In this document: positions 10,860 through 22,885 of the stretch, piece by piece
Layout: each line of letters starts with the position of its first letter
Numbering within the stretch: position 1 is the first letter of the stretch
Origin: Chytridium lagenaria
Taxonomy: Eukaryota; Chytridiomycota; Chytridiomycetes; Chytridiales; Chytridiaceae
Reading direction: 5' to 3'
Length of the DNA: 64,000 bases
Assembly: GCA_025449115.1 (NCBI GenBank)
Contig: JAHLKC010000004.1
Span: 372,001 to 436,000, forward strand
The notes under the pieces: generated by a model
What the model saw: the letters and a program-made list of their open reading frames with translations, nothing else
What the model was told of the DNA's origin: nothing
The model's database searches: none
Program-made: the position numbers and the translations under genes

Positions 10860-11924
10860 ATGATGAGCATATTGAAAGAGGACGACCTGCCGCGTGAAGC
10901 CGTTGACGCAATTGAAGAAATCGACTACTCGGATGATGAGGTTTGCATTATACCACCTAAACTTTGCTCAACGACCTATTTAGGAAAATGACTTTGAGGT
11001 TTCTGTTATCGGAAAGTCCACCATCACCAACGCACTTGAGACCCTCCGTTTATCGTCCCAGGCGGTTGTCGTTTTGGTTTCGAGATGGCTTTCTGCCGCC
11101 TCTCTTGTGCGCATGATGCTCCTACCTCAATTCAGGAGAACTCGAATTTCTTGGTCACTACCTCTCCTACTGCATTGAGGCGGAAACTGCTTTGAATCTT
11201 CCCCTTATGTTTCCCTCAGATTTTGAGACTGATCGCTCAGGTGCTATCGTTAAGATCAACAGCTCGATGAGCATCTTCATCCTCCGAGCGCTCGCGAGGG
11301 CTGCTGCTGGTGTCGCCATCTCCCTCCTTCCCTTTTACCGCCGCCGGACTACTCTTCGCCGATCCCGCCTGGTTCCCAGGACCCGCTCTTCCGAGGCCCT
11401 AATGGAATCAAGGGAAAAGCCTCTCCTCACTATTGTCCCAAGTGACGCTCCCGTAACTCCGGGTGTAAAAAAGTCGCTACTATCCGTTCCCTGCCCTGTC
11501 CCCGGGTCCTATACCACGGCTCCGCCGACCGCGACCGTATTACCTAAATTCCACGTCACATCCCCCTCAAAGACCGATTCATTAGAGGCTTCGTCTAGGG
11601 CGTCACTGTCCATGGAGATACCAATCCCAAGGCAGATGACCGTCATCTTGACGTGGCTAACGCCACTTTAAGGAAAATGAGCCTTGAGGCAAACCATTTA
11701 CGCGCAATTACTCGTTTGAGAGTTTGTATTCCCGGTCATTGACGTCCGACACAGACTCGAGGCTCTCTTCCTCCCCTATGGGTGAGGAGTGGGAGTCCTT
11801 TAAGGTCAGGGAAGCAGGTATTCCTATTGAAATTCTTAAATTGGAGTTTGAGGCCATAAGGTCTGGAAAGGCGGAGAACGAGTCTGTTCTGATCAGTGAG
11901 AACAACGATCTCGATGCATGGTGA
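10860..11924 (+). CDS. Uncharacterised, fragmented coding region
   Basis: I do not recognise this region. It starts MMSILKEDDLPREAVDAIEE, has a likely small intron at about 10940-10983, and continues ENDFEVSVIGKSTITNALET. A second frame (11192-11671) has a hydrophobic/basic segment (IFILRALARAAAGVAISLLP) and a Pro/Ser-rich tail. A third (11724-11924) is acidic (SSSPMGEEWESFKVREAG) and ends ENNDLDAW-stop. The pieces are in different frames on one strand with no long opposite-strand frame. A single gene broken by indels or introns is plausible, but a decayed gene is equally possible. Confidence 0.3.
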
Positions 11925-13305
11925 TAGTTTTATTTGGTTGCGCTGTCGTTTTGCAATTTATTGTGTCTTCACTTATAGATTTTATTTTTGGCTTCTTTCC
12001 TCTTGCCTACTGTTTTTTTTGTGGCTTGGATATCCCTATTGGTCCATTACGTTCTTCTCTCTCAACGATTGGTTAAACGTTAGCCTTTATTTCACCCTTT
12101 ATTTCCTTGACTTCTGGTTTGCCATGAGGTCTTCCATGCAGCAGACATTCTGTTGCTATTATTTGTTCTCTTCATTTTCATTTGGTGTTCTCTTCTACCT
12201 TCCCCTTTTTTTCAGAATAAGAACTACATGTCCTGTTTATTACAACAGCCCGCAGACTTCGAGAGTGTGTTGGCATATAGGCCTGTTTCGGCGAACTTCT
12301 TTTTCTGTGTTTCATCCAATCCTTGAAATCTTCACGTTGTCTTTTCGCACGTTTTCTCCACTTATTATTACCTATTACCACACAAGTGTCTTTGTTGTTT
12401 CTTCCGTACAGTCTTTCGTATTCTCTTTGTGTTTTTTTTGGCATTACTAGCCCTTTAATAAAGGCTTCTGCAGTCTTTTTAAGTCCGCCTTCATGATTCT
12501 AGGCCCAAAATTATGCATGAACACCAAAGGTCCTCTTGAGCGCATAATAGCTTACGTATCGTACCCTCGATCCCAATGGGGGTAAAAGCTAAATGTCGGT
12601 ACTTCAGCCATCTTTGCATCGGCTAAGCGAGATCACCTCAATTAACTTTTTAACAAGTTTTTTATTATTAAAGTCATTTTTTATTAATGAATACATGTTC
12701 AGTTCCTATTCCTTTTAAACGTGGATAACCCTAAGGCTCAACTATATGGAGAATACGATGATTCTATTCGCACCCGTCTGAAGCATTAATTTCAAATCTG
12801 ACTTTTTCCAGATGATGGTAGAGAGTGGAGGAAGTCATAATAACTAAAAATGTGGCGCTGCACACAGTAGAGGTCTTAGACGCTATATAGGGTTTTATAA
12901 GAGCGAACAAGAATTTTTTTAAAAAAATTTATGCTGAAGGGATATGTTCTCCTAAAGTTGGTTTTATATTCAAACTCTTTAGTCAAACCAAACGTCTAGC
13001 CTCTCGCTGTCATCTCCTGTAAACCGATCATCATTGCCCGTCCACGGCAAGGCCCTTAATACGCATTGCAGTGTCATATCCTCTCCAGCATATTAACTGG
13101 TCCTTATTTAAAGCAGACAAATCTTGTCTATCTTTAGTATCCTCGAATTTGCATTGGGAGTTTTCGCTATATCGCGAATGGCTGAAGGGTTGACAGTTGA
13201 GCACGAACACTGACTGAATGGCTGTTCCGCCGCACATCGTACTCGGCATACAGCTACAAATGTGATCGTGGATATTGCGAATAAAAATGTTATGCACATA
13301 ATCCG
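11925..13305. other. Intergenic, T-rich then AT-rich; nothing recognised
   Basis: The first 550 bases are strongly T-rich on the + strand, which creates long but unconvincing open frames. A polyadenylation-like 'aataaa' occurs near 12460. Around 12540-12650 is a mixed-composition patch with a short stem ('agctt...aagct') that I could not assign to an RNA family. The rest, to the 3' end of the membrane gene, is AT-rich without signals I can name. Confidence 0.5.
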
Positions 13306-15473
13306 TTACGGCATGCGACTCCTTCCTCCAAAATAGGTTGGAGACGTGTGCAGTAGCCCAGTGTCGCTGATAATAAACATCCCCGCACGCAGCATGCACT
13401 TCCCGTTAAATATATGTATGATGCCGCTGATAACCTAGCGAGCAGCGATTCCTTCACGAAGTCTTCAAAATTTACGCGAAGAATCTTAGCCTCAATGTAG
13501 AAGGTGACCATGTCTACAAATGCGCCTATGGCTGAGCCGCTAACAAGCCTAGTGATGAACACTAGAATTGGTACATCATAGTAAGTGACGCTCCATCGGG
13601 GAGCTTCTGGGAGCGACGCAAAAAAAAGTAAAATAGAGCAAGCGACCCAGAATGATGACCACTCTGCGCAGAGGCTGCCAACTCTCATAGATCCGTATCG
13701 TATTGAGGCGGGCAGAGGTACGAAAACTGTACAGCGGTATATTTCGATAGTCTCTTGAGCGGGGGGCGATTGAACAGCGGTGTCACTAGCAGTATAGACT
13801 AAGGTCGATAAGGATGTTGCAGATGGCAGGGCTTCATCTGATTTTTTTTGATTGAAATATAATGTCTCCCGGTCAATGCTGTTGACTGACATTTTAGTGT
13901 CTTTAAATGTAACGCAGCGGCCATTTTCTATCCCTATTTATCAATATAAGTTTAAACTCAAGGCATAGGGTTAAGAAAAATACCATTAGAATTGACCACA
14001 ACATGTGCAATTGCTTCATTCTCTTTTCGCGTAGAGGAGAAATAATGATTGTGCCTGTATAGTTTTGTGAAGCTACCGTCAAGGTCGGTATGAAGGCGCA
14101 GTCTGAGTCTCAATATCACTGTTGCCATTCCGAGCTTGCACCTTCTTGAGGCTATGTCTATGTAGCCACATTGAGTATCCAATGCGGTATATTATATTGT
14201 AGCAATGAGTAGTGCAGAGAGTAGCGTAAAATATTGAGCTGGTTGGACTCCGAATAATTAGAAGATATCCAATAGTATCCCAGATAAGCTTCTGTCTATT
14301 AAACGAATAAGAAAACGTGTTAAAATCCGCAATATGCTCCCTCCGGCGTAAGTTTTAGGTTTAAGCGTACCCTACGATGAAACCAAGCTGCGTACGGAAA
14401 ACGGGAACGGTTCACAAAGAACATTAGTCTACTTCATTCAATCATATGACAACATATGCGAATCACCTCGTAGTGTTGGCCGAAATCTCCTGGTCACGGT
14501 TCTGCGGAGGTGTCGCAGTCATGAACGTATAGGACCTTTTGCTACCCCAAATAACTCCAAATTTCGCAAGCGATATCTTGTTGTATTTGAAAAAATTAGC
14601 GGTGTGTCAAGGAAATGATTTTAACGGCAAAATATACTCACAGCATCCAACAAATACTGTAGTCAGCAATTCCTGCTCACCAAATGTACCCAAACTCCAT
14701 CTTGCTTCTTTTTCTTCCGCTAGGTAAGTGTAATTTCTGGTATTGGTAACGATCATGCAAGAAATTCCGGCTATACTTCATAACAAGTTAGTTAAATGTC
14801 TTTAAGCCTATTAAGACTTACAGTTGAATTGCACATATAGTCGGAAACACCAAAACGGATGTAACATACTTGATTAGACCTTTTAGGGTCATTCTACTTA
14901 AATATCATCACATTGATAATTAAGGCGAAGAAAAGGTAATTGGGTATAAAAATCTCAGTGATATATGTTGAAGCTGTCGGAAACGTCATAGGAAAATATA
15001 TCCAGAAGCACGTGGGGAGTAGGAAGCTGAATACAATCACAAAAAGATAGGCGAGTTGTACGGGTATAAATTTCGAGAGCCATGCAGGGCGAATGAGTGC
15101 CAAAGGTGCTGTTGCCGCTGACCTGTGAAGAGCCAAGTGGTTCAGCGTTGAAATTCATAATAAATCCTAACCTCAACAAGAAAAATGAAAGAAAGCCAAA
15201 CAAGACAACGTCCTCCTTCCAAGGAAACATCTGAGATCCATCTCTTCTGTCGATGACTGAGCTTTGGAATACGATTTTGAGCAGCACAAAAATGACACAA
15301 CTTGGAAAGACGATGATGACTGCGCGACGGAGAGCCAGGCCCGCACACAAACGCCAAGGCTCCATTAGCACATAGAAGCTCAGCATAATATTCTCGCCCT
15401 GATGGTGGGTGGTTGAGTAAATATTCTTCGGTGTAAGCGTCATGAGCTGCTCATGTAGACCTTCTGTGACCAA
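13306..15473 (-). CDS. Multi-pass membrane protein, tandem paralog A
   Basis: I do not recognise the family. The N-terminal exon (15473-15160) has PWRLCAGLALRRAVIIVFPS as the first membrane span. The next exon contains IRPAWLSKFIPVQLAYLFVI and ASTYITEIFIPNYLFFALII. Further exons read AGISCMIVTNTRNYTYLAEE, KLIWDTIGYLLIIRSP, and a C-terminal block MRVGSLCAEWSSFWVACSIL, LPEAPRWSVTYYDVPI and VNFEDFVKESLLARLSAASY. About nine to ten membrane spans are likely, with a hydrophilic loop before the last three. Every segment has a counterpart in paralog B immediately upstream, including intron positions (for example acceptor before KLIWDTIG). Frames break near 13390 and in the 14.4-kb exon; after the first break the homologous C-terminus ends at 13306. 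An alternative start is the ATG at 15389. Confidence 0.6.
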
Positions 15474-16915
15474 GACAGGAAAGACGTCATTATTTGCGTG
15501 TAAATCCTGCTACATAAAACAAGGATGGATGTAGGCATACCGATAATCGTAATGAAATCATCCTCTGCTTCATCACCCTCACCACCATCAACATATTCCC
15601 AACTCCTTTATACAACCCCACGGTTCCCTCAGATTCACGATTCTTGCTATGAATTTTAGTCATTTAGTCTTTATTTTCAAATAGTTCAATTACAACTATT
15701 GGGGTCATCGCAGGCGCGACGTTTGTGTTAGTGGACAGAGTGGGCAATAGCAACCATTACTTGATACTCCGCGTCTGCTATTTGGTAGGAATAAAAGAGA
15801 ATAGAATTAGACGTTAATTTCAGGGGTTGACAGTAAACGAATAAAGCTAATTATAAGATGTTTTGTTTAATAAATACATGACAAATGATCCAATTAGGGT
15901 TCACAAACTCTCCTTTCCTTAGTCCACAATTCCCTCCCTTGACCTCCCTTGCAGTCCTCGTTGGCAAACGGCATCTTTCATTGTTTTGAAGTGGTGTCGC
16001 GGCGAAGAGGATATAAAAAAGACAGTGAAGATGAGGAAAGTGAGTGGGTGGTCGAGTTGATATAGATTCCGTGGATGGAAGGGAAGCATGGATGGATGGA
16101 TGGATGACATGGCGTACGTACACAAGGTCGGTCAAGGTTCCTTGAAAAGTATCCGGAGAAAGGGCGTATTGTTAGCAATGTGGCTTTGTACATTTTAAAG
16201 TGTTGAGCGTGGAGAGGTGGAGATCAGCTCACTTCTAGAGAAACAGTAGTGTCGCCTCTGGCATTTTCTTGTGTTTCTTCTTCTTGCAAACGGCGATCTC
16301 AAGGTCTATGGTACGTCGCAGCCATGGCGCGGTGGTTGTGGATGTGAGTGAAGCACGTATGTGTTTACAATAGGGAGTTTTCTTTGTTATCAGAAGGAGG
16401 TGATTGAATGTTAAGATGATGGGAGGAGAAAAGCGTGTGTATTCATAGACGTTAATGTGTTTGTGTTTTTTTTTAACAAATTCAAAGGTAATAATCGGAA
16501 ATCATTATTAACTACGTGGTCAAATAAAGAATCTATTAAACATCACTTTTGAATAATGAATTCTTATTAAACACGCGTGTTCGGAAATTAGTTTTATTTG
16601 CGATTTGTATTAAGAACATGGATGAATAATTACTTCTTAATATCTAGTAACGAAATCTCCCCCTCTCCTTCATATCATATTAATATCTATTCATTTAAAA
16701 AATACCAGAAAAAAGGGTTATAATTATACTGTAAACAAAAAGTTTATTAAATGCGCATAACAAACATGATCACGCTATTCACATGAACACAAGAAACTGT
16801 ATATTGAAAATTAGATTCACACGAATCATAGAATCCAGTACAGCTTGGGGATTTGTTACAAAACATGCTTCACGATGCCACCAGAACTTTAACCAACAGA
16901 CACAGTTCCCGTTCA
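15474..16915. other. Spacer between tandem membrane genes, with repeat-related block
   Basis: No gene is supported here. There is a short (GGAT)n tract at about 16085-16105 and AT-rich sequence at 16440-16740. The stretch 16738-16850 is clearly related, at about four-fifths identity by eye, to a unit of the repeat array at 22381-22490, sharing 'aagtttatta' and 'acaaacatgatcacg'. It lies in what would be the 3' untranslated region of paralog B. Confidence 0.55.
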
Positions 16916-19132
16916 TCATGACATTAGGCTCCTCCCTCTAATATAGGTAGGAGATGGAAACATCAGCCCAGTATCGGCTACTGCATATATCCCTGCAACG
17001 CAGCACATCGATGCCGTGAAATACATATAGGACGCGACTGATAGTTTCGCGATTCGCGATTCTTTCACCGCGTCCTCAAATTTCACATTAAGAACCCTTG
17101 ACTCGAAATTGAGAGCGATGATATCCACAAGCATGCACATTGTTGAACCGATTATAAGCCTTGTGACTAGGATTGGGAACGGGGCGTCGTAATATGTGGA
17201 GCTCCATCTGGGTGCCTCTGGAAGTGTCGCAAAAAGAAGAATGACGGAGAATGCGCCCCAGTAGGATGACCAGTCCGCGCAGAGACTGCCTATTCTCATA
17301 AATCCATATTTTACTGAAGTGGGTAGAGGAGTGAATGTTGTTGTGGCGGATCGTGTGGTAGGTACGTTACGACTTGAGGCGTGACATCATTCCCGGCATG
17401 ATGAGGCAGCTCTGTAACAGATATGGCAGGAAGCGAAGATAGAGTTGGTAAGATTTCTAACTTCTCCGTTTTCTTTCTTGAGAAAGTACTCTTGGCCCTG
17501 TCATCACTCGCGAGGGATTTTTCATGGCTTTTATCAACGACGTCATTTACTGATGAAGTTCCGCCATTTCCTTTCCCTTATTTAACGTTAGCTTTGACTG
17601 TAAGTAAATACCAAAACTTGGCATACCAATGAACGACGCTACGGTTGATCTACTCAAAATATTAAAGCTATTGAAGTTCGCTGTCTCGTTTCTCGACGCG
17701 GCAAAAAAATTAGGATGAGTTTCATAATCTTCCACTTCCGCAATGTTTGAGGCTGTCATGCCTGATGGAGACTTTGATTCATCCGCAAGCTTTTTCAATG
17801 GGGCAATTTGATTCTCGATATCTTTCGTGTTGTTCTCAGCTTGCACCTTTCTCCGACTCTGCCTACGAAGCCATAGTGAATTACAAATGCGGTACAATGC
17901 ATTGTAAGAGTGAGTGACGCTCAGGGTAATGTAAAACAAGAGAGCATTTGGGCTCCGAAGAATAAGAAGATATCCGATAGTGTCCCAAATTAGCTTCTGC
18001 CTATAGAGTAATGATATAAATAACGTAAAAGGCCAGATAGATACAGCAAGGAGATTGCATAGTAAATAAAGCTTACCCCATAACAAAACCAAACTAGAAT
18101 TTGTGTATGTAAAATATCGGTTAAATGGTTCAAGGTTAGTTCACCAGCTTTGTAGGAAAGTCTTACCTCAGTCGTGTTTGCCAAAATCTCCTGCTCGCGG
18201 TTTAGAGGAGCCGCTGGGGTTTGAAACGAATATGCCTTCTTGCTCGCCCAAATCACTCCAAATTTTGCAAGCGGATATCTCCACATTTATTTAGCAAACC
18301 GTTTTAAATAAAACACTTACAGAACTCCCACAAATAGGCCAGTAAGTAGTTGTTGCTGCAAAAACGTGCCAATACTCTGGTTTGATTTATCAACTTCCTC
18401 CAGGTAGCGTCGGTTTCTAGTGTTGGTAACGACCAGGCACGAGAGTCCAGCGAATCTGCATTAAAGTTTAGATTGAGGTAATTACTGTCACAATTTACTC
18501 ACAGTTGAACCATCAATATGATAGGAAATATGACCACGAGAGAAGAAGTATTTGGTCAAGCTCTTTCTGGTCCATTCAATTTTGAACACCATCCGTTGAC
18601 AGAGAAGGAAAAGATAAAGTAAAAGGGGATAAAGACCCGGACGAGATATGTTGAAGCGAGTGGAATTCTTGTGGAAATGAGAACCATAGAGATAGCGGGG
18701 CGGTATACACGATTATGATAATACATAAATACACGACAGGCACGGGTAAGATCTTTGGAAGCCATTTTGGGCGAATTTTTGCCATTGGGGTGGTTGAGGA
18801 AGCTCTATTGAGAAGCAGAAAGATGGCATTAGATTGTATCTCACAGTCTATCATTTTAAGCATCGTCTTCCATTTTGTCGCATCCATTCGCTATTACTAA
18901 AAGCAAAAAGTGTTTTATACCTCAGAAATACAAATGATATATACCCGAATAAGGCAGCATTCTCCTTATATGGAAGCATCTCTGTCCTATCCACAACAGT
19001 GCTTTGGAACAAGATTTTGAGAAGAACAAGAACAACGAAACTCGACAAAACAATGATTGCAGCTCGACTCAGGGCCAGCCCTATGCACGAACGCCAAGGT
19101 TTTGTGAGCGCGTTCAAAGTATGAAGCATCAC
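16916..19132 (-). CDS. Multi-pass membrane protein, tandem paralog B
   Basis: Paralog of the gene at 13306-15473, same strand, family not recognised. The N-terminus is MMLHTLNALTKPWRSCIGLA followed by a span (AAIIVLSSFVVLVLLKILFQ). Later exons give IRPKWLPKILPVPVVYLCII, STYLVRVFIPFYFIFSFS, AGLSCLVVTNTRNRRYLEEV, KFGVIWASKKAYSFQTPAAP, NREQEILANTTE, KLIWDTIGYLLILRSP and THSYNALYRICNSLWLRRQS. A hydrophilic loop of about 120 residues (SPSGMTASNIAEVEDYETHP) precedes the last block: MRIGSLCADWSSYWGAFSVI, LPEAPRWSSTYYDAPFPI and VKFEDAVKESRIAKLSVASY. The stop is at 16916. It is better preserved than paralog A, with one frame break near 18660. Predicted as a polytopic membrane protein with conserved NTRNR and NREQE motifs facing one side. 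Confidence 0.65.
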
Positions 19133-19460
19133 TTAGACAAGGTAGTGAGTAAGGTCATAAATAAAGATCCTGCATGGATTAGCTAGTTTTCGGCGTATTC
19201 ATAGGCATGCAAATTCATTCTAGGCCGTCTGCCGGATATTCAAACAGGAAACCTCCCATTGATTTCCTTTGGGATTCCAGAAAAAAGATCTTCATAGTGC
19301 TACCACTCATTATTTTTAAACATATTCGGCGTCTCCATCTCTGTTCTGCGATAAAAACAAAAGTAAATAAAGAAGAATGCTGCTTCCAGCAGATATTTCC
19401 CAATTTGCTATATTTTTGTTTAAACTGATTAAAACATGGCGAAGTTTTAAGAGTTCCACC
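19133..19460. other. Short intergenic spacer
   Basis: Region between paralog B (-) and the 3' end of the ARM-like gene (-). It is AT-rich and has no feature I can support. Confidence 0.5.
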
Positions 19461-21811
19461 TTATTGTTTGATAAATGCAATGGTTATCCAGTCACCCTTA
19501 TATTTTCTCAAAAGCTTTACACCGCACGTCGCCATGTAATCACCGTACACTCTTCTTGGCGGTTGATTTTCTCCGACCTTAGGCGTCTTCCTTTTCTTTT
19601 TCCCTTCCCTTGTACCCTTCCCATCATTCTTACCACCTGACTCTTGATCGACTTTCTCCCACTCCTTCATCAGCCTTTGCCAAGTATCCTCCTCCCCTCC
19701 CCCAGTCTCTTGCAACGCCTTATAACACCTCCTCGCAATATCTCCATTCACCGGGTCCACCGCCGCATCCATCAAAACAACCAATGCCCGAAGACACCCT
19801 TCCTCCATCAACACCGTCCGTAACTTCTCTCCACCCTTTTGTATAGCCACTGAAAGTATATCCAATGAGCACCGCTGAACTCCACAAACATCGGATGAGG
19901 ATAAACCAGACACCACCTCCTGCATGAGATTTGACGGCACGTCGGTGCTACACATGACGAGAGATGCGAAACAGTGTCGTTTTGAACAATAAGGTTCCGG
20001 AGGATCGCGAGAGATGTGGTGTGGAGTTGAGAGGTTGGGAGGAGATGTAAGCAATGTTCTTAGGATGATTGGACCTGTTGTTTTAAGGATTGTTGTGCAT
20101 GATTTGGCGTCGATGCAGAGGTTGCGGAGGCAGTCAAAAGCGATGGGCTTGTGTGGGGTTTTCGTGAGTTTCAGTGAGGAGGGTGAGGAGAGTTGGGTGT
20201 GAGGAGAGAAGTTGGGAGAGTTTGTCGTGAGTTGCGAGGTTGCAGATGAGGCTGAGAAGGTGGGAAAGGAGAGATGCGGGAATATTTTCAGAGTTGGTGA
20301 GAAGAGGATGAAGGTGGGGGAAGGCGACTTGGTAGATTATCCAACGGGGGTCATCGCTTTTCCTGAAATGAAGTCCGTCAGAGTTTTAGTCGTTGCTATG
20401 CTCTCTTACAAATTCTGACCAGCATTTGACCGCCGTCGCGTCAAAGGCTTTGTTGAATCACGTCCTTCATTACTTGTAGCGGCCGCAACTCTAAATAAAA
20501 CCATTTAATGAACATTATACAGTACAAAGTTGAAAAGATAAAAAAAGAAACGCTTGCTACATACTTTTTTCCAACCCCCACCTCCTCCCTTTTCGCAACG
20601 ACTCTGGCATTTTCTCTCCCCCAAACCTCCATCTCCTCTTCCGGGCCTCTTGCAAATTCCCTCAAAACGGCTACGACATCCTCCAGCTCCTCCACTGATC
20701 CCCCCAACCATTTCAGAAGATGCGGTAACATCCTTCGTAAAACTCCACAGCGGTCGTCGCCATAACATCCCCAGGAATATGCACAAGAGTGTTCCGGACG
20801 GCTTTCGAGATGATGGATGCGGTTTGCTTTGTAGGGGAAGCATCGAGATGGGTTAGGAGAGTGGTAATATCGTGGAGAGAGGAAGTGGGTTCTTTACGTT
20901 CTACAGATGTGAGAGTGGCGTAGGTTTGAATAGCCTATGGTGGATTTTAAATAATTTGCTTTTGATGATGGGAGGGGGTTACCTTGAAAGCGAGGAAAGG
21001 CGGTGAAGATGCTGGCTGCTCACTACGTAGCAGCGCAGCACAAGATCAATAAAAACTACTCCCCAGCAATCTCTAACTTCAAGTCATCATTCGGCAGCGT
21101 CGCCCTACTTTAACAACCCCGATGCATAACCACATTTTACTCCCTATAACGTGGACATAAGACCAGCCTCTTCTTCAACAACGCCGTCTTCCGTAAACAC
21201 TTTTTTGAGTTCTGGTAACAGACCTGCACCGACTAAAAAGTCCCGTAACGGTGGTTGCTTTGATAAAGTCATGAGAACGAGGATAGCGAAACCTTGAATC
21301 ACACGATCAGCTTTGCTCGTCATGTCTCGGATGAGCATGGGTGTGAGTCTATGTTGACCCATGACAAGAGCGGTGGGCTCGATGGCGGCGTAGGCAGCGA
21401 TGAAATGGTATGCAGCGCGTCTTGGCGCCGTGTCTCCCGTGTGAAACCCGTTATCGGCGATGAGGAGAGCCTTTTCAGGGAGTTTTGTAGTGACGATGAG
21501 ACGGATGCGGGAGTCAAAGAGGTTGCGATTTGCGGGGGGTTGAATGAGGGTTGTTGTGAGGATGGTCCATGTTGCCGAGGAGATGAGGGAGAGGGGTTTC
21601 GGAGAAGAACTTGGATTTGGGAGAGAAGGGGTTTGGATAGGATGTGGGTGGGGTCGAGGTGCGTTGACAAGGTCGTTGGAGTCGGGAAGAGCCGAGGGTC
21701 TTCGAGAATGATTTTTGAGGCTCGGATTTGTTTGGACTCGTCGCAGAGGTTGAGGAGCCATCTGTCGAACTCTTGACTGGATATTTGTGTCATGATGGAA
21801 TGATGAGGCAA
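19461..21811 (-). CDS. ARM/HEAT-repeat-like protein, frameshifted
   Basis: Alpha-solenoid protein of unknown role. Starting at MTQISSQEFDRWLLNLCDES (ATG 21793, alternative 21811), helical repeats run to the C-terminus: AYHFIAAYAAIEPTALVMGQ, ADRVIQGFAILVLMTLSKQP, HLLKWLGGSVEELEDVVAVL, SLICNLATHDKLSQLLSSHP, FDCLRNLCIDAKSCTTIL, and SLDILSVAIQKGGEKLRTVL. The last two show the Leu/Ala/Asn spacing of armadillo repeats. The tail is basic (GKNDGKGTREGKKKRKTPKV). At least three frame breaks (near 21600, 20725 and 20145) and one or two introns (near 20940-21150 and 20440-20570) divide it. The repeats continue smoothly across the breaks, so indels rather than decay are favoured. I cannot place it in a named subfamily. 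Confidence 0.5.
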
Positions 21812-21954
21812 CGTCCATTGTGTGAACTTGGATTTTTAGGTCGAAAATAAGTCAATCCATCGAAAGTACGTCAACCCAAAAATTCACTTATACCAATATA
21901 TCTGTAACGTCATGAAAGAAAACCCTTGGTCACGTTTAGAGACACGATGCACGC

Positions 21955-22885
21955 GATTACTGTATACATCTCGCCGTCAAAAAGGACGGGACGAAGACTG
22001 GATGGATGGCTACTACAAATCGAAATCAAGAGCAACAGAATGACGCTAAACAAGAATAAAAAAAGAAAGCATGATATAGTCCCCATATCATGGGGACTGT
22101 GGATAGAGTCTATTAAATATGCATTGTAAATAACAAACAAAGGACATATAAAATTCGTCAAAGTTGGGTACGAAACGCATTTATATAGAGACAAGATACA
22201 AACGAGTCAGGTAAAGAGAACCTGGTCGCAGTATGCACCTTTGTCACAATTCCATATTGCCGATCGTTTCCCATCATAACCTCTCATGGGAATAAAAGGA
22301 AGATTGAATGGATGGCTACTGCAAACAAAAACTAAAACAAAGAACGCGATATAAATTGGTAAAGAGGGGGATGCTGTAAATATAAAGTTTATTAGATGTA
22401 CATATAAAACAAACATGATCACGCCATTTACGTGAACATAAGAAATTGCATATAGAAAAAAAGATGCACACGAGTCAGGTACAAGAAACCTGGTCGCAGG
22501 ATGCACCTTTGTCACATATCTATATTGCCGATCGTTTCCCATCATAACCTCTCATGGGAATAAAAGGAAGATTGAATGGATGGCTCTTGCAAAGTGAAAT
22601 CAAGAAGGAAAAAACCAAAAAAAAAAAAACGCGAAACAAAATGGAAAGAAAGAGAATAGATGCTGTAAAGAAGTTTATTAATAAAAGGACCTGGACATGA
22701 AGGTACATAAACGTTGGACAAACGCACAGGAAGGCAAAGGACAAGAATGTATGTAAAGACAGAATGCATGCGATTCAGTTAATAAAACTGGTCGCGCTGT
22801 GCACCCTCGTCCCATATCCATCTCGCACATCGTTTCCCATCGTAGCCTCTCATGGGTATAAGAGGAAGATTGAATGGATGGCTAC
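21955..22885. repeat. Array of tandem ~270-300 bp repeats (three good copies, one diverged)
   Basis: Three units carry a nearly identical core of about 100 bp, at roughly 22215-22315, 22483-22583 and 22782-22880. Spacing is 268 and 298 bp. Each core contains 'cgtttcccatc', 'cctctcatggg' and 'ggaagattgaatggatggct'. The flanks of each unit begin near 'aagtttatta' and are more diverged. A fourth, poorly conserved unit ends near 22010 with 'ggatggatggct'. On the minus strand the cores can be read as SHPFNLPFIPMRGYDGKR followed by a short Cys-containing tail, but copy 2 has an in-frame TAG, so coding is uncertain. A T-rich stretch ending in CAG precedes copy 1 on the minus strand and looks like a 3' splice site. 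No transposase or terminal inverted repeat is visible. Confidence 0.75.

Noticed and set aside
11896..12450. 184-codon hydrophobic + strand frame (Phe/Tyr/Leu-rich)
   Set aside because: It arises from T-rich DNA; no motif, no codon structure and no homologous segment elsewhere in the window.
12600..12660. U2 snRNA-like string ('ggctaagcgagatca')
   Set aside because: It lacks the branch-point-pairing GUAGUA and the following U2 segments; the resemblance covers only about 15 bases.
21955..22885. CRISPR array
   Set aside because: Repeats are about 100 bp with 170-200 bp flanks that are also related, in a eukaryotic genome; there are no short uniform repeats or unique spacers.
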